Assembly: GCA_946482615.1 (NCBI GenBank)
Contig: CAMLSF010000054.1
Span: 1-21,812, forward strand
Source of the DNA: an uncultured Chromatiaceae bacterium
GTDB lineage: Bacteria > Pseudomonadota > Gammaproteobacteria > Enterobacterales > Alteromonadaceae
Reading direction: 5' to 3'
DNA: 21,812 nt
Positions 16,575 to 21,812 of this stretch are shown here, piece after piece. Both the position numbers and the translations under genes were made by a program. Positions within the stretch are counted from its first letter, which is position 1; each line of letters starts with the position of its first letter. A model generated the notes under the pieces. That model was not told the origin of the DNA, did not search any database, and saw nothing but the letters and a program-made list of their open reading frames with translations.

Positions 16575-17276
16575 TTAAAGCAAATCTGCTAAAACCAACT
16601 TATCGTCCTGCAACCCAATGCAAGCCGACTTACCCCAATATGCGCCTTGCAGACTGTCACTGAGCCAGTAACTTCCGGCTATGGAGATCAGTTCAGCTTC
16701 CAGCTTGTGACAAAACACGCGTTTTTGATTATCTCCGGCAGCGCCTGCTATGGCTTTACCACGCAAGGTACCGTAAATATGTATATTTCCATCGGCTATG
16801 ACTTCAGCGCCGGCACCTACAGTACCACGGATCACTAAATCTGCACCTTTGGCATAAATTTGTTGGCCAGAGCGAATATTTTGCTCCACCACTTTGGTTT
16901 CCATTACAGGAGCTGCTACTGCAGTTTCTGCTTTGGTCTCTTTTTCTTTGTTTTCTTTAGCCGGTGTTTTGCTTTTACTCAGTTGTAATGAAGCCAAACC
17001 TGCGGCCTGAGCCACTTTTTTTAGTTCAGCTGATGCACCACATACACCCACTAACACCAGCTCAAGCTCTTTAAATACTTGAGCAATAGCTTCAAAATCA
17101 GGAGCTTGAGTAACAGACTCGACATTAATCACCACTGGTGCGCGGTAAAAAAAGGCAGGAGCTTGCGCCAGTTTTTGTTGCAGTTGAGTTTTTACGGCAG
17201 CTGCAGACAGATCCTGACAATACAATACAGACAGCGGAAACAAACTGCCTTTTAATTCAAAGGAATGATCAGACAT
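16575..17276 (-). CDS. minC: Septum site-determining protein MinC
   Basis: A 233-residue FtsZ inhibitor. The N-terminal FtsZ-binding domain is about residues 1-105 (FELKGSLFPLSVL). A charged Lys/Glu/Ala linker follows (about 105-135), then the C-terminal beta-helix dimer and MinD-binding domain, starting at RSGQQIYAKGADLVIRG and including GNIHIYGTLRGKAIAG (about 140-233). Length matches E. coli MinC (231). It is first of minCDE; the ATG at 17276 is close to the divergent ycgL operon, and the 141-bp gap must hold both promoters. Confidence 0.97.
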   Translation of the reverse strand: MSDHSFELKGSLFPLSVLYCQDLSAAAVKTQLQQKLAQAPAFFYRAPVVINVESVTQAPDFEAIAQVFKELELVLVGVCGASAELKKVAQAAGLASLQLSKSKTPAKENKEKETKAETAVAAPVMETKVVEQNIRSGQQIYAKGADLVIRGTVGAGAEVIADGNIHIYGTLRGKAIAGAAGDNQKRVFCHKLEAELISIAGSYWLSDSLQGAYWGKSACIGLQDDKLVLADLL

Positions 17277-17365
17277 AGCTCAAAATGCGCACTTTATTAT
17301 TTGTTTAATGACGGCAAAAATTCGTGTCAGCCTTTATTTGCTTGGTACGCAAGGCTGGTGCTTCA

Positions 17366-17374
17366 TGTTATAGT
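17366..17374 (+). promoter_or_regulatory. Candidate extended -10 promoter for the ycgL operon
   Basis: TGTTATAGT (TATAGT at 17369-17374 with TG two bases before) in the minC-ycgL gap, 43 bases before ycgL; the -35 region is weak. It is the same string as the fadD candidate. Confidence 0.4.
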
Positions 17375-17417
17375 TTGCGCCCCTGTTAGGCAAGTTAGTC
17401 AGAGTAGTTTTTGTCCT

Positions 17418-17696
17418 ATGTTATGTGTTGTTTATAAAAGTCCGAAGCTGGACCAAACCTATTTGTATGTATTGCACCGCGATGACTTTAGTGCTGTACC
17501 TGAAGCCTTACTAAAAACCTTTGGTCAACCACAACTGGTGACGCTGATTAATCTGGCAACCAAAAGCAAATTAGCCCATGCAGATATCAATAAGGTCAGG
17601 CAGCAACTGACAGAGCAGGGCTTTTATTTACAATTGCCACCGCCGCCTGAAGATTTACTCAAGGCCCATAAAGAGAGTCTGCAACACAAGGAGTAA
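17418..17696 (+). CDS. ycgL: YcgL family protein
   Basis: A 92-residue small cytoplasmic protein of the YcgL family (function not established). MLCVVYKSPKLDQTYLYV at the start, HADINKVRQQLTEQGFYLQLPPPPEDLL near the end and the FGQPQLV segment are near-diagnostic. ATG 17418 is set by alignment with the YcgL start from memory; the upstream in-frame extension to 17265 has no family similarity and would overlap the minC promoter region. The ribosome-binding site is weak. Position divergent from minC is conserved in gammaproteobacteria. The transglycosylase gene follows after 3 bases. Confidence 0.93.
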   Translation: MLCVVYKSPKLDQTYLYVLHRDDFSAVPEALLKTFGQPQLVTLINLATKSKLAHADINKVRQQLTEQGFYLQLPPPPEDLLKAHKESLQHKE

Positions 17697-17699
17697 CAG

Positions 17700-18830
17700 A
17701 TGAAGTTGACTCAAATTTCAGTGATTGTGATCAGTGGTTTATTGTTGTCCTGTACCAGCACTGTAGCGAGCAAAGTTCAAACCCAAACCGAAGCGGTAAA
17801 AACTGCGCCTGCAGCCAAAACACAGGCAGGGCAACAAGTCACTGCAGTTGCAACCACTGCGCCGGCACCAGCAGATAAGGGCAGTTTTGAACAATACGCG
17901 GCGTCGTTAAAACAGGAAGCCATACAAAAGGGCTATTCCAAAACGCTGATCAATGAAGTTTTTGCCAGCTTAAGGCATTACCAGTCTGCTGTGGTGTCTG
18001 ACAAAAAACAGCCTGAATTTACTGAAACTTTAGATACCTATTTACCAAAACGTATTAGTAAACAACGCATAACTTTAGCCCGTAAATACTACAAAGAACA
18101 TCAGCAAGAGCTGGAAGCTATAGGCCAGAAATACGGCGTACAACCACGTTTTATTGTCGCCTTGTGGGGGCTGGAAAGCAGCTTCGGCAAAATTATGGGC
18201 AACTACTCAGTGCCTTCGGCTTTAGCCACTATGGCTTATGACGGCCGCCGTGAAGCTTTCTTCAAAACCGAGTTTTTTCTGGCTTTGGATATTTTGCAGC
18301 AAGGCCATGTCAAACTGGCCGATATGAAAGGTTCATGGGCCGGTGCTATGGGCCAGAGCCAGTTTATGCCCAGCGCTTTTATGTCCTACGCTCAGGATGG
18401 AGATGGTGATGGTCATATCAATATCTGGCAAAGCCGCTCTGACGCTTTTGCCTCTATTGCCAATTATTTAAAAACCCGGGGTTGGGACAATAGTCAAACC
18501 TGGGGCAGAGAAGTCAAAGTGCCAAAAAACTTTGATTTTTCTTACGTGATCCCAAAAGGCAGTAAAGACAGAAGCCAATGGTTAGAGTGGTGGGCGAAAT
18601 CAGAACGTTCTTTAGCGGCATGGCAGGACTTAGGGGTTCGCACCACTGAAGGCAAAGCCTTACCAAAGCGTGATATCAAAGCTGCGCTGGTGATGCCGGA
18701 TGACGAACATGGCCGTGTTTACCTGGCGTACAGCAACTATCAGACGCTGATGCACTGGAACCGCTCTTATTATTTTGTCACCAGCGTAGGTTATCTGGCG
18801 GATTTAATAGTGGCTGAGGATAAAACATGA
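17700..18830 (+). CDS. Lytic murein transglycosylase (MltB-like), lipoprotein
   Basis: A 376-residue predicted membrane-bound lytic transglycosylase that cleaves peptidoglycan glycan strands to anhydromuramyl products. The lipobox is LLSC (Cys18), followed by an Ala/Thr/Gln-rich tether (about 20-62). The SLT_2 domain starts about residue 65; the catalytic Glu is E159 in ALWGLESSFG. MGQSQFMPSAF (about 221-231) and the DGDGDGHINIW segment (about 236-246, acidic and Ca-site-like) follow. The ribosome-binding site AAGGAG (17688-17693) supports ATG 17700. The C-terminal part (SYYFVTSVGYLADLI) is the family's usual end. It lies between ycgL and ycgM in one operon, next to the division genes; a role in septal or sidewall peptidoglycan turnover is plausible but not shown. 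It resembles the MltB/TIGR02283 group rather than E. coli MltB itself. Confidence 0.92.
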   Translation: MKLTQISVIVISGLLLSCTSTVASKVQTQTEAVKTAPAAKTQAGQQVTAVATTAPAPADKGSFEQYAASLKQEAIQKGYSKTLINEVFASLRHYQSAVVSDKKQPEFTETLDTYLPKRISKQRITLARKYYKEHQQELEAIGQKYGVQPRFIVALWGLESSFGKIMGNYSVPSALATMAYDGRREAFFKTEFFLALDILQQGHVKLADMKGSWAGAMGQSQFMPSAFMSYAQDGDGDGHINIWQSRSDAFASIANYLKTRGWDNSQTWGREVKVPKNFDFSYVIPKGSKDRSQWLEWWAKSERSLAAWQDLGVRTTEGKALPKRDIKAALVMPDDEHGRVYLAYSNYQTLMHWNRSYYFVTSVGYLADLIVAEDKT

Positions 18831-19489
18831 GTTATCAGCATAAAGATATTCAAGGTCAGGCAATCAACCTGCCTGTAGGCAAAGTGCTGTGTATTGGTCA
18901 GAATTATCAGGACCACATCGCTGAGATGAACAGTAAAACAGCACCGGAAGCCTTGTTTTTTATCAAACCCAGTACAGCTCTGGTCGATATCAATCAGCCT
19001 TTTGTTATCCCGGATCAGTTGGGTGCTGTACATAATGAAACTGAACTGGCTGTGCTGATTAAAGCGCCTTTAACCAAAGTGACACCAAGCCAGGTGCAGG
19101 AGGCTGTTTGGGGTTATGGTCTGGCATTGGATTTAACCCTGAGGGATCAGCAAAAGAAGTTAAAAGAATTGGGGCGGCCCTGGGAAATTGCCAAAGGTTT
19201 TGATGGCGCTTGCCCTGTCTCTGGTTTTATTCCTGCCGATGAGCTGGGAGATGTGCAGCAGCTGCAGTTTAGCCTGAAAGTGAACGCTGAATATCGTCAG
19301 CAGGGTGATACCCGTATGATGATCCGTTCAGTCAGCCAAATCATCAGTGAACTGTCGCAGTTTTTTACCCTGCTCCCTGGCGATTTGGTGCTGACCGGCA
19401 CGCCGGCCGGTGTAGGACCGCTTTATAGTGGCGATCAGCTAGAATTAGCGCTGGCTACTAAGTTACAGATAAAGACGTCAGTGCGCTGA
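18827..19489 (+). CDS. ycgM: Fumarylacetoacetate hydrolase family protein (YcgM type)
   Basis: A 220-residue FAH-superfamily enzyme; relatives act as acylpyruvate hydrolases or oxaloacetate tautomerases on small 2-oxo acids in the cytosol. Metal-binding acidic residues appear in VHNETELAVLI (Glu pair) and GLALDLTLRD (Asp), with KGFDGACPVSGF and LTGTPAGVGPL also typical. Length and sequence fit E. coli YcgM (219). ATG 18827 overlaps the transglycosylase stop (ATGA) and has GAGGA six bases upstream. The ycgN gene follows after 13 bases, the same ycgM-ycgN order as E. coli. A role within this operon is not evident from the context. Confidence 0.92.
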   Translation: MSYQHKDIQGQAINLPVGKVLCIGQNYQDHIAEMNSKTAPEALFFIKPSTALVDINQPFVIPDQLGAVHNETELAVLIKAPLTKVTPSQVQEAVWGYGLALDLTLRDQQKKLKELGRPWEIAKGFDGACPVSGFIPADELGDVQQLQFSLKVNAEYRQQGDTRMMIRSVSQIISELSQFFTLLPGDLVLTGTPAGVGPLYSGDQLELALATKLQIKTSVR

Positions 19490-19502
19490 CAGAGAGGTAA
19501 AA

Positions 19503-20000
19503 GTGTTAACAGCAAAATTCTGGGAAACAAAAAGCCTGGAACAAATGACAACAGAAGAGTGGGAAGCCGTTTGTGACGGTTGCGCTAAATGTTGTCTGAA
19601 TAAATTTATTGATGATGAAGACGAAGACGCTGAAGGCCCAACGGATTACATCAAACCAGATGAGCAAATTCACTTTACCAATATCGCCTGTCGTTATCTG
19701 GACAGTCACAAATGTGCCTGCACTGTGTATGAAAAGCGTACAGAACTGGTACCGGATTGTGTCAAGCTGACGCAGGATAATTTAAAAGACATCTTTTTTA
19801 TGCCCAACAGCTGCAGCTACCGCCGTTTGCATGAAGGTCGTGGTTTACCGTCCTGGCATCCGCTGTTGAATAACGGCAAAAAAAGTCTGATGCATAAAAA
19901 ACAAATGTCAGTGCGCAACAAAACCATCTCCGAAGACATGGTCGATATGGAAAAGTTTGAAGATTATATTGTGACTTGGGCTATTAACGATCTGGACTAG
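19503..20000 (+). CDS. ycgN: YcgN family cysteine-cluster protein (UPF0260)
   Basis: A 165-residue cytoplasmic protein rich in conserved cysteines: CDGCAKCC at about residues 24-31, ACRYLDSHKCACTVYEKR (about 62-79), PDC and NSCSYR. This pattern suggests a metal or Fe-S cluster site (YkgJ/UPF0260 class); no activity is established. Start is GTG 19503 with GAGAGG (19492-19497) five bases upstream. An acidic run (DDEDEDAEGP) follows the first cysteine group. It is last in the ycgL operon; a full ERIC-like element starts 12 bases after its stop, so the transcript may end in or run through that repeat. Confidence 0.94.
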   Translation: MLTAKFWETKSLEQMTTEEWEAVCDGCAKCCLNKFIDDEDEDAEGPTDYIKPDEQIHFTNIACRYLDSHKCACTVYEKRTELVPDCVKLTQDNLKDIFFMPNSCSYRRLHEGRGLPSWHPLLNNGKKSLMHKKQMSVRNKTISEDMVDMEKFEDYIVTWAINDLD

Positions 20001-20011
20001 AAATTTCAGTA

Positions 20012-20138
20012 TATACCCGCGTACCTGGAGCTGCAGCTTTGTTGACTGCGTGTGCTCGCCCCGGTCACATAGGACAACTATGCTCCCGGGGTCTCGAACA
20101 CTTGTCGCCGCGCTGCAACTGCAATTACTTTGGGTATA
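20012..20138. repeat. Full-length 127-bp ERIC/IRU-like intergenic repeat
   Basis: The element opens with TATACCC (20012-20018) and closes with GGGTATA (20132-20138), and is exactly 127 bp, the length known for ERIC. Blocks in order: GCTGCAGCTTTGTTGACTGC, CTCGCCCCGGTCAC (20055-20068), an imperfect central hairpin (CCCCGG 20059-20064 with CCGGGG 20086-20091), GCTCCCGGGG, TCGCCG and CTGCAACTGCAATTAC. It reads as the reverse complement of the usual ERIC orientation. It shares the core with the tandem units at the window start. It lies between ycgN and the MscS-type gene, outside any gene. Confidence 0.85.
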
Positions 20139-20188
20139 GGTTCAGTTGGGCAAGCAAAAATAGTTTTTTTTGATTGAGGGTGGTGGTT

Positions 20189-20794
20189 GTGCAAGAAGCC
20201 ATGCAGATTTTGCATCAGTTAAAACAGTTAATGGCCAGTTTTAGTCCGGCTATAGTGCAGATGGTGATCAGTGCCATCATCATTTTGATTTATATCGTTT
20301 TAAGTCGCCGCATTGCGCCCTTTGTCTACCGCACTATAGCGGCCAGCGTATTAAAAGATGAAATGAACCGCCGCGCTTTGGTGGTGTTTCATATCCTGCT
20401 GTTTTTATTGCTGGTTGTAGTTCTGAGTGTGGTCTGGGGCATAGACATCAAAGGCTTGCTGGTTCTGGCCTCCTCCATGATTGCAGTTATAGGGGTGGCG
20501 TTATTTGCGGCCTGGTCGCTGTTAAGTAACATCACGGCCTTTTTTATTATGTTAGGCCAGCGCAATTTTGCTCCTGGTGCTGAAGTGAAAATTATCGACG
20601 GTGCTAACCATATCGAAGGCAAGGTGGTCGAAATTAACTTATTCAGCACTGTGCTGCTGACCAAAAACAATGATCAGGTGGTGTATCCGAATAACCTGAT
20701 CGTGTCCCGTCCTGTGGTCGTGCAGCATCATATAAAAGTGGACAAAAGCAAAACCCAACACAGATGGCGGCGTAAACACCCTGATCACCGTTAG
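20189..20794 (+). CDS. Short MscS-family mechanosensitive channel protein
   Basis: A 201-residue inner-membrane protein. Three membrane segments: about residues 21-40, 62-87 and 90-119. The last resembles the MscS pore helix followed by SNITAFFIMLGQRNFAPGAEVKI, the usual start of the MscS beta domain, and KNNDQVVYPNN (about 163-173). The C-terminal alpha/beta domain of canonical MscS (286 residues) is missing; the protein ends in a basic tail (HRWRRKHPDHR). Such small MscS-like proteins are common in Alteromonadales, and channel gating is not shown. GTG 20189 is preferred because GAGGG (20176-20180) is eight bases upstream; TTG 20174 and ATG 20201 are alternatives. It stands alone after the ERIC-like element. 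Confidence 0.82.
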   Translation: MQEAMQILHQLKQLMASFSPAIVQMVISAIIILIYIVLSRRIAPFVYRTIAASVLKDEMNRRALVVFHILLFLLLVVVLSVVWGIDIKGLLVLASSMIAVIGVALFAAWSLLSNITAFFIMLGQRNFAPGAEVKIIDGANHIEGKVVEINLFSTVLLTKNNDQVVYPNNLIVSRPVVVQHHIKVDKSKTQHRWRRKHPDHR

Positions 20795-20802
20795 TCTGTC
20801 TT

Positions 20803-20944
20803 AGGGTCAGAGCTTTGGCTCTGACCCTATTATTTCTACACTGTTCGTTACTTGCCCGAAGCATTCAGCTCTATTTGGGAGTCAAACAAAAACAAGATTT
20901 TGATTGTTCTCCTACTTGTGGGTCAGAGCCAATGGCTCTGACCC
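20803..20944. repeat. Twin hairpins sharing one stem, between convergent genes
   Basis: Two perfect 11-bp hairpins: 20803-20813 with 20818-20828 (AGGGTCAGAGC/GCTCTGACCCT, loop TTTG) and 20920-20930 with 20934-20944 (GGGTCAGAGCC/GGCTCTGACCC, loop AAT). They share a 10-base stem core and lie in the gap between the convergent MscS-type and cysZ genes; the right arm of the second ends on the first base of the cysZ stop codon. Neither has a good T-run, so they may be factor-assisted terminators or a REP-like palindromic repeat pair. Confidence 0.75.
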
Positions 20945-21657
20945 TAAGGCAAACGCAGGGCTTCGCGGAATTTATCCACCCACATGGCTGTTGCACCACA
21001 GACCGCCACCGGCATAATCAGCAAATTAATCAACGGCACCAAACTCAGCAGATAAACACTGATGCCAAAAGCATAACTGTGTTTCCACTGCAGTTTTAGA
21101 GCCCTGCGCATTGTATCAAAAGGTACTTTGTGGTTATCAAACGGATAGTCACAGTACTGAATCGCCAGCATCCAACTGCAGAATAAAAACCATAATAACT
21201 GGCCTATACCCGGCAATATAAAAAACAACAATAAAAAGCCAATGGCGCGTGGTAAACAATAAACAAACTTTTGCCATTCACGCCCCAGCATCCGTGGTAC
21301 ATCTTTTAAAAAGGCTGCTATGCCTTGATCCGGCAATGGCTGACCTGTTAAATGCAGCTCGGTTTTTTCGGCCAGCAAGGCATTAAAAGGCGCGGCGATA
21401 AAATTGGCGACCATAGTGAAGGTTAAAGCTAAACCCATCACAATAGAAAACAGTGCCAGAGGCCAGACTAAAAAGCCGATAAAACTCAGCCAGTCCGGTA
21501 AAGTGGCCACCACCTGATCGACCCAGCCACCTAACTGACTGAATAAATAACCAAAAGCCAAAGCAAACAACACCAGATTAATACTCAGCGGCACCAGCAC
21601 GTAGCGTTTTAAGCCTTTAACCCGGATCAGGTTCAAACCTTTCATTAAATAATGCAT
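20944..21657 (-). CDS. cysZ: CysZ family sulfate transporter
   Basis: A 237-residue inner-membrane protein of the CysZ family, which carries sulfate into the cytoplasm for cysteine synthesis. The membrane segments (about 20-42, 58-85, 136-165 and 200-226) with the LIRVKGLKRYVLVPLSINLVLF start, the NFIAAPFNALLAEK segment (about 85-98), and CDYPFDNHKVPF (about 169-180) are characteristic. It is slightly shorter at the N-terminus than E. coli CysZ (253). ATG 21657 has a weak AAGG about ten bases upstream. In E. coli cysZ is divergent from zipA; the window ends 155 bp upstream of cysZ, so zipA probably lies just outside on the plus strand, an inference. Confidence 0.92.
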   Translation of the reverse strand: MHYLMKGLNLIRVKGLKRYVLVPLSINLVLFALAFGYLFSQLGGWVDQVVATLPDWLSFIGFLVWPLALFSIVMGLALTFTMVANFIAAPFNALLAEKTELHLTGQPLPDQGIAAFLKDVPRMLGREWQKFVYCLPRAIGFLLLFFILPGIGQLLWFLFCSWMLAIQYCDYPFDNHKVPFDTMRRALKLQWKHSYAFGISVYLLSLVPLINLLIMPVAVCGATAMWVDKFREALRLP

Positions 21658-21797
21658 AACTTTTATACCTTAACAGGGATATAAGCCGAGCATATAAGCC
21701 ATCTGATTGAGCCGCAACATAAAATCCGTAAGCAACTTTTTCAGGGCCTGAATACAAAGCGGCAGTGACAGCGGCCCTGCTGTTCTGTTACATTCAC

Positions 21798-21811
21798 TTT
21801 TGTTAACAAAA
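21798..21811. promoter_or_regulatory. 14-bp perfect palindrome upstream of cysZ
   Basis: TTTTGTTAACAAAA at 21798-21811 is fully self-complementary, about 140 bases upstream of cysZ at the window edge. It could be an operator for cysZ or for the gene beyond the edge, or simply AT-rich chance sequence. A 9-base direct repeat (ATATAAGCC, 21679-21687 and 21692-21700) lies nearer the gene. Confidence 0.3.
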
Positions 21812-21812
21812 C

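Noticed and set aside
17265..17417. Upstream in-frame extension of ycgL
   Set aside because: It would cross the minC-ycgL promoter gap and has no similarity to the family start, which fits ATG 17418.

Overview
The window reads as chromosome of a free-living gammaproteobacterium of the Rheinheimera / Alishewanella / Shewanella type. The basis is gene content and order: minC-minD-minE divergent from ycgL-transglycosylase-ycgM-ycgN, fadD next to rnd, a large TonB-dependent receptor, and cysZ at the right edge. This placement is an inference from synteny and protein character; no rRNA, tRNA, phage, transposase or CRISPR array is visible.

Layout from left to right. Positions 1-205 hold tandem 126-bp units of an ERIC/IRU-like intergenic repeat. 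A small uncharacterised protein (286-591) follows, then a TauE/SafE (TSUP) permease gene broken by one in-frame TAA (704-1696). Next is a tight three-gene run (1756-3471): short-chain dehydrogenase, DUF2878 membrane protein and exported chalcone-isomerase-like protein. This looks like part of a cluster known elsewhere from membrane-lipid/photo-oxidative stress loci. A 531-bp AT-rich gap with hairpins and a promoter candidate leads to a strongly codon-biased TonB-dependent receptor (4003-6816). It converges on a secreted PhoA-type alkaline phosphatase (6920-8227, minus strand) whose upstream region carries a Pho-box-like sequence; the two share a bidirectional terminator.

Positions 8490-10754 form a second plus-strand run: Slp-type outer-membrane lipoprotein, exported methyltransferase-fold protein (COG4798 type) and an alpha/beta hydrolase, all with overlapping ends. 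fadD (long-chain acyl-CoA synthetase) and rnd (RNase D) follow as separate units, each ending in a terminator. A lipoprotein with four DUF4397-like repeats (14072-15445) has its ribosome-binding site inside a 9-bp inverted repeat. It converges on the minCDE operon (minus strand, 17276 to 15488), which positions the division septum. Divergent from minC is a four-gene operon, ycgL - lytic transglycosylase - ycgM - ycgN (17418-20000).

A complete 127-bp ERIC-like element lies at 20012-20138, followed by a short MscS-family channel (20189-20794). Twin hairpins sharing one stem sequence fill the gap to cysZ (minus strand, 20944-21657). The right edge is probably the cysZ control region; in related bacteria zipA lies divergently just beyond it.

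Most of the window is ordinary core genome. The less ordinary items are the ERIC-like elements (one tandem, one full length) in what appears to be a non-enterobacterial genome, the single-nonsense TSUP gene, the sequestered ribosome-binding site before the DUF4397 lipoprotein, and the twin hairpins.
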